Part shown: one piece after another, positions 32,150 through 43,554 of the stretch
How positions within the stretch are numbered: position 1 is the stretch's first letter
How the letters are laid out: the number at the start of each line of letters is the position of its first letter
NCBI RefSeq assembly: GCF_963678635.1
Contig: NC_087065.1
Span: 68,045,374-68,109,373 of the forward strand
Origin: Symsagittifera roscoffensis
Taxonomy: Eukaryota; Xenacoelomorpha; Acoela; Convolutidae
Length of the DNA: 64,000 nt
Direction of reading: 5' to 3'
The notes under the pieces: generated by a model
Databases searched by the model: none
Told to the model about the DNA's origin: nothing
The model's input: only the letters and a program-made list of their open reading frames with translations
Translations under genes and position numbers: made by a program

Positions 32150-33255
32150 TTCGTTATTAATTGTTTACCAATTCGGATTTCAGGAAAACAAATCTGCCAC
32201 TGATGCAGTTATCACTTTAACCGAAATGATTTGTGAAAACATGGATCAATCAAGAAAAACAAGTGCATTTTTCTAGATCTTGCTAAAGCTTTCAATTCCA
32301 TTTCTCATGAAATTTTCGTGAAAAAATTTGAAATGTATGGTTTTTTTCCAAAAATGCATCAAATCTAAAGGATTTTTTAAGAGACCGTCAACAATGTTTA
32401 AATCTTCAAAATCACTATTCTGACTGGATAACACTTAATCATGGCGTTGCACAAGGTAATGTTTTGGGACCATTAGTTTTCATTCTTTACGTAATTGATT
32501 TTAAAAACCAAATCAACAGGAACATGAATTTGGGTCAATTTGCAGATGATACAATTATCTTATGTACAGGAAACTCAATTAAGTATCCAAGAACCTCAAT
32601 GCTGGAAACAGTAGAAAAAGTACATGAATGTTTGAATGAAAATAAACTTGTCCTCAATGTTGATAAAACGGCACTCATTGTCTTTGGGAAGATAATAATT
32701 TCAGGAAACTATTTAAAGAGAAGAAACAATACCCGCAAAAGAACATGCCAGGTATCTTGCGGTTTTAGTGGACAACAATCTTACTTTTTCAGCTGAATTG
32801 AATAAATGTTTAAGCAAAATGGCTGTTTGCAATTAAGTCAATATACTGCGTTCGACACATGGTACCATTAGAAACAAGAATTACGCATTTTAGATCATCA
32901 GTTTTTTCACATTTTTTTTTCAGCTCAGCATTTTTTCAAACTCTACCCATGTCTCAGATTAACAGAATTAACAGACAAACTAATCGGGAATCAAAGTGTG
33001 CTATCTTGTAATCATGCACGAGATCTACTTCTCAAGCCTAAGGTCTTAGCAGCCGAACTTTTCATTACCCAGCATAGCTTGGCTAGAATGTTCGATGGCG
33101 TGAAAATTTTTATGAAAAATGAAATTGGTAGGCAGTTCATCTATAACAGAGTACCTGTGAAACCAAACGAGCGCACAAAAAAACAAATAAAACAAAACAG
33201 ATTCCTAAAAACAAATTGGGGAAAGAAATCTGTAGTAAAAAATAATTTTAATTAG
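32150..33255 (+). pseudogene. Decayed LINE reverse transcriptase fragment
   Basis: Reverse-transcriptase motifs occur in order but in different frames: FGFQENKSATDAVITL (32180), a LAKAFNSISHEI helix (32280), MGPLVFILYVIDF (32464), the catalytic box QFADDTIIL (32535), and NENKLVLNVDKTALIVFG (32637). The C-terminal open frame (32998-33255) looks like the domain that follows the RT, with a basic end. The start and end of the element are not clear. Confidence 0.75.
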
Positions 33256-34317
33256 TGGAACAATTTAAACGTATGGTGCGAAAAGTTAAAGCTAAACAAA
33301 AATTTAAATTCGAATTTAAGTTTTTTAAAATATAAATACACGAAAAATTCCTATTGACAGATCCATTAGTTCTTTTCGAGATTATTTTCATATCTAATAT
33401 TAGCATTGTTTTATTCATTTTCATTTATACAAGTTGTATTTTTGTATATTTACACGCCGGTGTAGTTGTTGATTTTTAACTTATTATGATAATTCCATTT
33501 TGAAGCAGCATGTTTAACCAAGCGGTTATTTTGAATTAATTTTTTTGTGAAAAAAAATGGGCTAATTCAATTTGTTTTTTTTATACTCGAAAAAACAAGA
33601 TAAATCATTCGGCTTAATACTTGCAGGAGCTAGTGTCATTCACTCGACCTTTTTTTCCCTTTGACAACATTCCGTGAAATGGGTAAAATAATTGGCTCCG
33701 ATTTATTATGAAACATTATTTATTACCTTGGTGCAGTGTTCCAATTGGTAGAATGGTCACGGGAACCATCAGTTTAGTTATACACTTTCCCTTTTTGGAC
33801 GATTATTTTATGGAAATTTGGTTTCCGAATGTTATGTATGGGTTATGTGGGTGAGTGTGCGTTATAAATGATGTATACAGGAGACTTGCACGGTTTGTTT
33901 TTGAAAAAGTCTCTTCACACTTGCAGCAGTTTTTTCATAGCTATTGTGTGGAAAAAGCAATGCAATATTACGCTGTTGGCAGAACATAAGAATCTAACGC
34001 CAAGAGTGGATAATCGAATCTCGAGAAGGGAAATTTTTTCTGATTTTTTGCTTGTATCGAAATTTGTATTAATCATGGTTGTTTTAAATTGCTTAGAATA
34101 ATATCTTTGTTTTTGTTACGAACATTCAAATTAAGTATAAAATTTGGCGTCCAACGTGTTTTTTTTTCATGCTGAAATCAGATACAAAAAATCATTGGAC
34201 TGGATTAAGTGATAAATTATATTAAATCCCATTCAGTCATGATTCGAACGACATATATCATGATTCGAACGACATATATATTTGGTTACGGCTCACAAGC
34301 TTTGTTTAAGATTTAAT
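33256..34317. other. Intergenic DNA with short direct repeats
   Basis: No gene. A 21-bp unit starting CATGATTCGAACGACATAT is repeated in tandem at 34237-34280; a third copy of its core is at 34916-34935. The GATTCGAAC core resembles a tRNA box B. Confidence 0.45.
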
Positions 34318-34775
34318 GAACGTAGTTCAGACTCTTATGAAGGTCATGACGATTCTTTTTCTCAGGAAGTCTTCTAAATTTGTTCAGGCTCAAATTATTT
34401 TTTGGCGGTTTGAATTTTGATTTGTTTTAAAGTTAAGTTCATTTCGTTTGTTTAAAGGAACGCAAAGTCTACTATCTAATAGCAAAATATAAAGATCACT
34501 AAATGCGTGGTCGACCTCTAGTTTCAAAAGTGGAATGATTTAATTTTCAGATTTCCCAGCTAAATAAAAATTATACTTATTGATCTGGTTTTCTAGAAGA
34601 AATGCCACTTGTAAATTGTTCTAGAAATTCCAGAGCTTTAAGGGCATCTTTTTTTGCTTGAAAGAGAAAAAAGATGCCCTTAAAAAATATGCCTTTGTCT
34701 CAATCCAAAAGCTAGTTTTTTGTTTACTTGCGTTCCTTGACTCTTTTCCAACTGTCTGTTGGCTATGTTTTAATT
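34318..34775 (+). repeat. Dispersed 400-bp repeat family, copy 3
   Basis: Starts GAACGTAGTTCAGACTCTTA and ends CAACTGTCTGTTGGCTATGT. Contains an extra inverted stretch around 34640-34685 (AAGGGCATCTTTTTT then AAAAAAGATGCCCTT), which makes a perfect local hairpin. Confidence 0.65.
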
Positions 34776-36523
34776 TTGCTTGATGTATGCTCATCGATTT
34801 AATTCTTCTGAATGTGATATCTAGGTTTCTTCCTATTATCTATAATACGATCGAACTAAGTTTCGACATGATATGATATGGTTGAGTGGTATAGCATATT
34901 AAAGCCCTTACAATCGTGATTCGAACGACATTTAAAAGTGTCCAAATTTTTTTCCCATTGTCGAGAAAAACCTGTTTAACAATTTTGATTTTAGGTCAAT
35001 TCCGAGCGAAAAACGCGATCGAGTAATGTTCGTTATATGGAAATTAACTATTTTTTTAAATTTAGGCTCAAAAACTTAGTTTAACATCAAGAAAACTAGT
35101 TTTGGATGTTTCTTCTTTGAGCGCTTATTTGACAATAAATTTTGCCAAAAAAATCAAAATTATTGCAAAAATAATACATAGTTTAAAACAATTTTTTTTC
35201 TAATTTTTTTTTCATTTTTGCGTTTGGTAGTTCGATTTTTGAAAACAAATTTTGTCGATCCAGCCTAATTCACTAATTCTCTACGCGATTGTATAGTTCT
35301 CGAATCATACCACCCACTAAAAACGACTCTAATTTGGAAACGTTTTGTTAAGACTTTAATCGGAACTTTCTGTGCTATTTCCACAGTAACCGGCTGTCTT
35401 TGTTGCTTCAATTTTCTTTAAATTGTTTGTTGGAGCTACCTACATCTTCTGCAAAAAGTTTGCTATGTGACTCGCTAAGTCTATGTAACTTCGCTAAGTC
35501 TAATTTGCCGGGTTAGAGATGTTCACAGTTTTTCTTAACAAAAGTAATCGAACCGCAAATGGAAAATCATTTTCTCGAATCGATTTTCTTCATTTGAATT
35601 GTTGTCGGTGAATTTGTTCATTGAAATACCACTCGTGTCGCTAGGCTTCGAGAATCTAAGGGGCGATCATTTATGTAACTCAGATGAATTTCAGATGATT
35701 TCAACTACTTGACATATTTTTCGTTTCAGATTTTTTTTCTCATTTTTATTAAAATCGCTATTCAAATATATTTCTTGATTTCGCTTATTTTTTTTCCGTT
35801 CATCTTTTGATTTTTCATACCGTGTGTGAGTTTTTGTTTACGATAGATACATTTGTTGTCTTTGTTTTTCTTGAAGTAACGCGGGCGACTTTGAAGACAG
35901 TGACCGTTCAGCAGTTCGATAGTTTATGGCTTGATTATTTTACAAGTGAGCTTTGAATGAGCCGATTTTTGTCTTGCCATTAATTATTGTTTTTCAAAAG
36001 CGAAGAATTCATTTTTTAAGAAGCGTACTATTCTGGATACCTTTTTGTTTCGGTTTTTAAATCGAATTAAAAAAAAACTTAAAATCTGCTTCCAATTTTT
36101 TTTACTGATTATTGTTGTTTTTCTGTATTGCAAGTTTTGCGTAGATAAACTTCGCCTGTGTGATTGATTTGAAACAAAAATATATTCTGTGAGCTATTGT
36201 TGAAGTTATGGATAGCAGAGAAAATGTCGTATCATCTTTTCGGATTAAAATTCATTTACCAGTTTAGATATCAAAAATAGCTATTACCAGTAGCTATCCA
36301 AGAAAACTTGAGGTTTTGGAGCCAAGTTGCAGGGTTCTGGTCCGAGCATCTACAAAGTTTTGTTTTTCAAAGTTCAGCAAAGCGAAGCGCAACTTTAACT
36401 TAGTTTTGTTTTTGGCAAGATGAAACAGAACCTGATAGTAATTTGCTTAACTCAGTAATTGAATAGAAGTTTAATTACTGAAATGATTGTGATTTCAGAT
36501 GTTTATGAAAATTGTTCAGCAAA
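34776..36523. other. Upstream region of the B-box gene
   Basis: AT-rich with no coding exon recognised. A TTTCAG at 36494-36499 just upstream of the B-box gene could be the acceptor of a 5' UTR intron. Confidence 0.45.
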
Positions 36524-38173
36524 ATGGCCAGTAAAGTCGCAGAGTCAACGTGTACGAATTGCGAAGATGGCATTCCTTTCGAGAACATCTTCAAATGTGT
36601 CACTTGTTCAGATAAATTACACGATGATCCGGACCAACCACTGGTAACTCTCTGCGATGGCTGTGTTATATCCCATATCAAGAAAAATCACAAAGTTGAC
36701 GATAACAGGGGGTTCGAACCCTCAGTCTGCAAAGAACACAAGCATCTGTGTAGTGAATTCTGTAAATCATGTGAAAAAGTTTGCTGCACAAAGTGTCTCC
36801 GAAACCACAGCGAGCATAAATTTGAGCCTTTGAAGGAAAAGGCGTCGGAAATAAGATCGAAAGTGTTTGAAGCTGTCACAGAGTGGGAATTGTATGAAAA
36901 ACCGGCGCGTGCGAAAAAAGAGTTGGTGTCTGAAATGATGAGAAATCAAAAAGAGGGAGTTGAAAAGTTGATTGACTATGTCGAAAAGAAAGTTGACGAA
37001 TTGAAAGTAAATGTTGTTCGCGAAATCCGAAGCTATTTGACTGGGTTAGAGTTTTCCGAGAAGGAAATTGAAGATCACATTGTGAAGGTTGGGAATGTCC
37101 AGCAAGACTTCAGAAGTTTGCTTCAACTCTCAGAAGGAGCAATGGTGGAAAAATTTCCCCAAATTTCGATAGCTGTGAAAAATCAGCTGGAACTGCAGAA
37201 AAAAATTGAAAACATGAGCTTTGATGACAAAAACAAAATAGCAGAAGTTGGGTGTTTGGATGATTTTTTTGAAACAGCTGTTTTTCAGATCAAACAACAA
37301 CTCGATAAGGCATCTGAGGGGAAAGAAGTTCGCTTGGATGTTGGTCTGCTTGGCGTTCCAGATTCAGGCATAGTTGAAAATCAAGATCCATCATATTTTT
37401 ATTCTTGCCACAGACAGAGTGTCATCGAGGTAAAAACGCATCCAAATTTAAGCATTTGTGAGTTTTCTGTGGACGCCAACGCTCATCTTTGTAATCAGCG
37501 GAACATTGTTCGCGGATTTGAATTGGATTCTAAAGTCAATTTCGTCTATTATATTGACGAAGTTTATATTTTACTTCTATTCGAGGACAAGTCAACTCTT
37601 CTTTTTTCGTGTTCTGATGGGAAAAAAGTGAAAGGAATTGATGTTCCCTATCCTGCGATGTCTGAGTTTCTTACACCATTTCATAGTGGAGGAAAAGTTG
37701 AGTGGATTTTTTGGGACGCTTCACCCAAAGCTTTGTTATCTACTTGTGATATATCACAAGTTAAATGCCAAACAAAACCGAATAACCTTCTTCGTAGTTT
37801 TTTTTCGGTGAGTTTTGGGTACTTTGATCTCGATACGAAGAAAATAATAGCCATCTTAAGAAGGAGCAGAAGTCTTGATGTAGAATTTATACCCTTTTCT
37901 GTCCACGGATTGAACGCAGTGGATTGTATATCGTACGCATATTCTTTATCAGGCCATTTATGCATGCTGCTCTGGAGCAAGGAGTCGAATCTCTCTGTTA
38001 TTCTTAACCAGGATGGAAGAGGGAGGTGGGTCGTCAGAGAGAAGGTTGATTTGACTTCAGGGCCAGTTATCGAATCCATGAGCTCGGGGATCTTCCTCAT
38101 TCCAAAAGTATATAGTGCCTCTACCACCTCACACTTTGATGCTTTTCTCGTGTTAGACTATTTAACAAGTTAA
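36524..38173 (+). CDS. B-box zinc-finger coiled-coil protein (TRIM-like), intronless
   Basis: 549 residues from the ATG at 36524 (good context, AAAATGG). No RING is present. A first zinc-binding module (Cys10, Cys13, Cys25, Cys28, Cys44, Cys47, His51, His56) resembles a type 1 B-box. A second is a type 2 B-box (CKEH, CKSC, CTKC, HSEH; residues 68-97). Residues about 100-260 are helical, with heptad-like Lys/Glu/Leu-rich segments. The C-terminal 280 residues form strands (CEFSVDANAHLC, VYILLLFEDKSTLLFS) that could be a beta-propeller or similar platform, but no NHL or SPRY signature was found. TRIM-like proteins often act as scaffolds, ubiquitin ligases or immune sensors; lacking a RING, ligase activity is not supported. 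The single-exon structure suggests origin by retroposition or local expansion. Confidence 0.88.
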   Translation: MASKVAESTCTNCEDGIPFENIFKCVTCSDKLHDDPDQPLVTLCDGCVISHIKKNHKVDDNRGFEPSVCKEHKHLCSEFCKSCEKVCCTKCLRNHSEHKFEPLKEKASEIRSKVFEAVTEWELYEKPARAKKELVSEMMRNQKEGVEKLIDYVEKKVDELKVNVVREIRSYLTGLEFSEKEIEDHIVKVGNVQQDFRSLLQLSEGAMVEKFPQISIAVKNQLELQKKIENMSFDDKNKIAEVGCLDDFFETAVFQIKQQLDKASEGKEVRLDVGLLGVPDSGIVENQDPSYFYSCHRQSVIEVKTHPNLSICEFSVDANAHLCNQRNIVRGFELDSKVNFVYYIDEVYILLLFEDKSTLLFSCSDGKKVKGIDVPYPAMSEFLTPFHSGGKVEWIFWDASPKALLSTCDISQVKCQTKPNNLLRSFFSVSFGYFDLDTKKIIAILRRSRSLDVEFIPFSVHGLNAVDCISYAYSLSGHLCMLLWSKESNLSVILNQDGRGRWVVREKVDLTSGPVIESMSSGIFLIPKVYSASTTSHFDAFLVLDYLTS

Positions 38174-39225
38174 GAAGAGAATTATATTCATGAAAATACG
38201 AATTGTAAATATTATAAGTATCCTAAATTCATATTTTAAATTCTTTAATTTTTTTTTACAAGCGAGGTTAATGCTACATAACATATCCATATTTTCTTCT
38301 GACCCAACTCACGCTTTAGTACTTCTCATTTTAGTGGCACTTTTGCAGCATAGCATTGGCTGTTTTACAACATGTGTTCGATATGCTTTATTGGTGGCTA
38401 GTGTTTACCTATTTGAAGCTTACACGAGGGAGGTGGGACTACGCTAGACTTATAATCTATAGGTCGGTGGGTCATTCTGGCAGATGGCAAACTTTTTATG
38501 ATTGATTTAAACTTATTTATTTGAGTTCGTGTGGGTGTTCCCTACCTGCAAGTTTGCTTCTGATTCTATTTTTACCTTCTATTGTCTTGGTGTGAATTTT
38601 TTTTCGATTTAGTTGGGTTGTTTTGTATCGCTTCGCCTCTCAGTTCAAGCTTCCTTTTGTCGTTTTGCAACGTGCAGATTTGCCTCTGTTTCAATTTTGA
38701 ACTTTGGACTTTTACACAAGTAAACGCTATTATTTAAACTTGCGAAGCAATGTGTTATAGTTCGAACTTTATTTTTTTCCAACCTAAGTTGCAAATAGCA
38801 ACTTAAACAACAATATTTGCTGTGTCGAATTTGCTGTATCGAATAGGCAATAAAATATTTTGATTTTTTGTTGCACCTTTGATATTTAGTTGCTCTTAAC
38901 AGCTTATTGATAACATGTGTTTTGATATTCCAATTGTTATAAGTTTACTCAGTTGATGCATTTTAATTTCATCAAGTGAACCGAAGAAAGCTATTTGTTT
39001 CAAACATCAACAATAATAAAATCTTGATTTCAGAAATTTTCTAACTCAATATATCTCTGAAATGCAGTAAATTTTTGAAATGCATAACTATTACATAATG
39101 TGGTTTTATGGAGTTTTTTACATGCAAAGTTGTATCTTTTTGTTTTTGATGCTACTTTTGCTGCATCGAATTGGCAACTTATTAGCATATGTAGTTGCAT
39201 TATTGGTGGCTAGTTTTTGGGGATT
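38174..39225. other. 3' flank of the B-box gene with SINE-like pieces
   Basis: 38420-38720 contains a diverged SINE: TTGCCTCTGTTTCAATTTTG followed by AACTTTGGACTTTTACACAAGTAAACGCT, which recurs at 48052-48095. No gene. Confidence 0.5.
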
Positions 39226-39430
39226 TTAAGCATCCGTGGCTGAATGGTTAGTGCGTGAGGCTCAAATGTGCTAGGTCGCAAATTTTTGCTCATTCGAGTT
39301 TTTGCTAAGCCTCGAGTTTTTGCAAATTCGAGACTTATTTCTAGTTTTTTTTTATTTCACTTGATAGAGCTGCTTTTTGATCGCGTTCTCGCAAGTGTTT
39401 GCGAAGCACAGCTTCACCTCTGTGTATGAA
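39226..39430 (+). repeat. tRNA-derived SINE
   Basis: Head with a box A-like TGGCTGAATGGTTAGTGCGT, then a body with ATTTCACTTGATAGAGCTGC and the terminal hairpin text TGTTTGCGAAGCACAGCTTC ACCTCTGTG. The box B region is degraded. Confidence 0.65.
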
Positions 39431-41953
39431 TATTGGCATGTGGACTAACTATGCCATGGCAAACATATTTAGTTTTCATTCTCAACCGTCTAAAGTCACT
39501 CGTTATCCTGTGAGGTGAAAGAAATGAGAAAAAGTCTGCGTTGCTTATGCTATGACATAAATAGGAGCTAGGAATTTTTTATTGAAAGTTGTCCCCGTTT
39601 ACTTTTTGGGATCAAACTTTTTATCTTTTTGGGATCAAGTTTTTATTTTTCGACTTGCCAATGGTGAAGATCTGTGTGCTTCGTTGCCGTGTGTCGTTTT
39701 CCGATGTTGTTATGTTTCAATTCATGGTTTTATTTCCATAGTTGTGAACTAACATAATAGTGTAAAGCTCAATGGAATACTTTTAGCTGCTCTGTAAAAA
39801 CTTTTAATGGTGCCTTTTTTAAAGTGCGGTGTTTTAAAAAGAGCCTTATGAGTATATTCAGTTGAAAATAACTGATTTATGAATATTTTAGTCTATCTGT
39901 TATTGAAAGTTCTTTTCGTCATCAACTTCGCCTTAAAATAGTTCAATGTTTGTTTCTTAATTTGATTTCTTAGATCTTGTTTTAGCCTAATTTATTTTTC
40001 TTTATGAACAACATTAACACTTTTTATGATGTCTGCGAGGTTTCAAAATGTAATGAAGTTAGATACAAATCAAAACCAGTGTTTTTTCAATTTTTAACCT
40101 GAATGTCAGTATTTTTCCCAAGTTATTTTTTTATGCAGTTATCAGTATGTTTTTTTAGAATCAAAATAAGCCACTAACGGTTAAGGAAGAATTTTGAGTT
40201 TTTTTTTAAGTATTTGAATATGAAAAGGTTTCTGAGTTGATTTTTTTTTAAATACTTTGTTCTTTTATTTCTTTTAAGTTGCGTACATGTTCAGCAAAAA
40301 ATTCACATATGTGGCATCTTGTTGAGTATGAAGCACCCCCTCATTGTTTATGAATGGCTAAGTATAATTTGTGAGGATGAAAATAAGAACGGTTATAACA
40401 AAAATAATTCTGGAAAAATCGAGGTAATTTCGTTACTCTTAGTTCTCAGTGAAGCTTGTATTCCCTAATATTACTTTGGTCACTATATTTGGATAATCCA
40501 AGACACGACCTATGAATTAAGTATGGTCAAAGATACATATTAGTCCAACTGAATGGCGTTTTTTGACGCTGTGAACTGAACAATTGTGGTTTTTGTGATT
40601 CTTGAAGAAGCGCGGGGTTATTTCGAAGATAGTAACTGTAAAGCGACGATTGTTAATGGTTTGATATAAAAGTTGTTCGATTTAGTTTTTGACTTGCCAA
40701 TACTTTATATGTGTTTGTATGATTTGGCAAAGTGTTTTTTCGTTAGAAGCTTAGTTTTTCTGGCAATTTTGTTGTTTTTTAAAACTAAAATTGGAAAAAA
40801 GATGATTTCTGTTCTTTCAAGTTGTTCTTTCTTTGTATCGCTTTGACCTAGGCTTTGAAGGTCTATAACAAGCTATGAATTTTTTCGCTGTCTACACGGG
40901 TGCGACCTAACTTTTGTAGAAAAAGTCAAATAACGTTCCATTATTATTGGAAAAATCAAATTTTTCGATTTTTGTGAGCGTGTTTTTTGGAATTATTTTG
41001 ACATCTTAAATTTCCCTAGCCAAATTTAAGATTAAGTATTCTATCGAAGGAACAAGTTATAAAAATTTTCAGGTGTCCTACTTTTTTAAGACAAAACTAA
41101 GCTTCAGAAGTTGTCCGATTTTTGAATTTTTCACCGTTTTTGTACACTGTCCTACTTTTTTTAAGACAAAACTAAGCTTCAGAAGTTGTCCGATTTTTGA
41201 AATTTTCACCGTTTTTGTACACTTTTCGACTTTTCTCGAAAATTAACCGGTAAATTTATAGATTGAGCTTTCAATTGGGAAACCCTGTTGCGGGTATCCT
41301 CGGTGAATAAGTGGCTATGCCCGAACACTTTTCGAACAAAAGGTTTTGTTTTTCGTAAAAATCAATTTTTTGAATTTTGACCGTTTTTTTTGGAATTTTG
41401 ACTTTTCTCAAAAACTTCTCTGTCAATTCTGAGGTTAATGATTCAATCGAAATAACATGATGTGAAGCTTTTACCATCCTAAACGGTTAAGACTTAATTT
41501 TGTATTTAACGATTATAGTTTTTGAAAAAAATCAAATTTGTTTTTGTTCCTGACAGTTTGTTGGAAACTTTGATTTTTCCCAAAAACTACCTCAAAAAAG
41601 GTAGTTTCTTATTTCACCAATAAAAACAGGTTCTTAATCTTTCAAACGCATTTTCAATTATGCCTCGTGATGTCTCAAAAATTGTTCCATGTCTGTTTTC
41701 AAACAATCTAAAACCTCTCAAGCCATTTCTTAGATCGAACAAAAACCAACCTTCGGTTGAAGAGCTATTTAATTCAAAAATATTCAAGTTATATAAAACT
41801 TGTTAATTTGATTAGGGATCTTATACTTTTTTATCAGTTCTTTTTTGAAAGAACCTTATCAGAAGCGAAAAATAATGGAGCTCACATCGTTTTCTTTTGT
41901 TGACACAAACAAACCTTTGTGTTATTGTAAACCTTCGAGTTAACTTTTCCTAC
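39431..41953. other. Intergenic DNA with a short tandem repeat
   Basis: No gene recognised. It holds the tandem repeat at 41073-41222 and text around 41220-41600 that resembles the dispersed repeat at 50100-51010. Confidence 0.45.
41073..41222. repeat. Tandem duplication of a 75-bp unit
   Basis: Two nearly identical units in direct repeat, each with CCTACTTTTTT, AAGACAAAACTAAGCTTCAG, AAGTTGTCCGATTTTTGAA and CACCGTTTTTGTACACT. They differ by one or two bases in the T and A runs. Confidence 0.8.
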
Positions 41954-41961
41954 CTAACTCG

Positions 41962-42376
41962 GGGGAGGGTTCTCATGCTTGAGGAACCGAATGCTTGAAA
42001 AATTTCAACCCATCAAAATTGCGAAGCGTTTCCATTGGCTAAATGCCTTTCTCACAAAATCTAAGTCAATATTAACAGAAAATGTGTTAAATCAGTGGAA
42101 AATAATCAAAAATATTACAAATTGCGGGTTACAGCCGCAATACTATTCAAATAATCATCAAAATTAATGAGGTAAAATGAGCAAATTTTTCACTCTTGAA
42201 AACTCATCTGCTCATAATCTAATCGGTCAATATTAACACTAATGGCCTGGATTTATTTTATTACTTTGAGATTTTTGCGATTTACTTTGAGATTTTGAAT
42301 ACCTAATTCTGATTGGCTGAAAGTAAGCTAAATTAATTGCAAGCATTCGGTCCTTCAAGCATGAGGGACGCCACCC
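41962..42376. mobile_element. hAT-like MITE (415 bp) with 8-bp target duplication
   Basis: Flanked by CTAACTCG at 41954-41961 and 42377-42384. The terminal inverted repeats are imperfect at the tip (GGGGAGGGTTCTCATGC against GGGTGGCGTCCCTCATGC) and then match for GCTTGA-GGACCGAATGCTTG-type text. No open frame for a transposase; non-autonomous. Eight-base duplications are typical of the hAT superfamily. A right-end remnant (TCCTTCTAGCATGATATACG) is at 45868-45915. Confidence 0.75.
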
Positions 42377-42504
42377 CTAACTCGCATAAATTAGTGCTCA
42401 ACAAAGTTTTCAACTTCAATATCTGTGTACTGCTTTAATGCAAATTCTATACGACAATTTATTGCTATGCGTTTGTGGCAGTGCGGTCTGTATTTAGACA
42501 ACCG

Positions 42505-42672
42505 CGTATTGATACTCGTCAGTAAGCAGACAAATACCATATTAACCAATCAGAGTTGAGAGGAGAAAGCAAATTTACGAAATAAATAATAATTAATTTT
42601 TCTTTTCTTCCTTGTCTCGATTCTGATTGGTTAATACAGTATTTGTCTGCTTACTGACGACTATGAATACTG
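42505..42672. repeat. Inverted repeat with CCAAT cores
   Basis: The arms 42505-42563 and 42612-42672 share CGTCAGTAAGCAGACAAATA and TTAACCAATCAGA in inverted orientation, separated by about 50 bp of AT-rich DNA. Either a tiny MITE or its remnant. Confidence 0.7.
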
Positions 42673-42721
42673 CTACGTAACCGCGTGTGTTATCCGCTTT
42701 ATGGGTGGCTTGTTTTTTGAA

Positions 42722-42800
42722 AACCGGTATGGCAGAGTAGTAAAAACATAAAACTTTAATTCAAGAGGTCGGGGGTTCAAATCCCGCGGAGAAAGATTGA
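42722..42800 (+). repeat. tRNA-like SINE head
   Basis: GGTATGGCAGAGTAGTAAAA is a box A-like start; TCGGGGGTTCAAATCCCGCG is a near-perfect T arm with box B (GGTTCAAATCC). The acceptor stem does not close and no CCA-side stem is visible, so a tRNA-derived repeat is favoured over a working tRNA. Confidence 0.55.
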
Positions 42801-43494
42801 TTTTTTTTCGAAGATTGTTAACTTATTGTTGTGTTTCTAGCAATTTTAAGGTTCCATTTTCATAGTACAGGCAAATCTCAAATTTTTTGAAGATTCTGAG
42901 TTTAGGCCGAACAAATTGAAGTTCTAAGCTCTATTAAAATAGTTAAAAGACTATGTATTGATTACAAGCTGTAGACAAAGCTTGGTATTTTTAAAGTCAA
43001 TATGGGCAGCCAAAAATCAGACACTTCGAAAAGTTCCGGATCTGCTCCTAATATAAAAATGGAGAAAATTAATTTGAATTTTTCTAGAAAATCGATAATA
43101 AGTAAATAAGTTTTCCAAAAAATAAGCAAACGAATTTTTACCAATGAGTTTCAAAGCGCCGGATTCCAGAGTTGGACTTTCATGTCTTTGCACATGTGCA
43201 ATATCTGTCCACCACAAACCAGCCATCAATAAAGCGGATAGCATGCATGCATTTAAATTGTCCTATAGAATTTGAATTAAAACAGTTTTAATGTTAGTTT
43301 TATACTTTGTATGAGTAACAGCAGTCTGGTTATTTTTCAGGTGGGATTTATGAATTAGCAGTACACAGATATTTTTGTTGAGCAGTTTTTAGAAGCCTCA
43401 TTTTTGCTTTGCTGTCTTCAAAGACAAATCAACTGATTGTGGATAATGATCATAGTTAACTAAAGTTTCTATCTGGTGCTTCAGATTAAATGAA
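42801..43494. other. Upstream region of the LMBRD1-like gene
   Basis: AT-rich with no exon recognised. The gene promoter and 5' UTR should lie here. No clear core promoter element was identified. Confidence 0.4.
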
Positions 43495-43554
43495 ATGATT
43501 ATTCCCAGTAGTGTGTTGGCAGCAACATGGATACCTTTCTCGGTTGTCCTTTTG
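43495..43554 (+). CDS. LMBRD1: LMBRD1-like exon 1 (start)
   Basis: 20 codons from ATG 43495 (ATTAAATGAAATGATT context), donor TTG|GTAAGT. Begins the first membrane span (SSVLAATWIPFSVVLL), which continues in exon 2. Confidence 0.78.

Noticed and set aside
42722-42800. Functional tRNA gene
   Set aside because: Only the T arm is convincing; the acceptor stem does not close and the D arm is poor, so it was called a SINE head.
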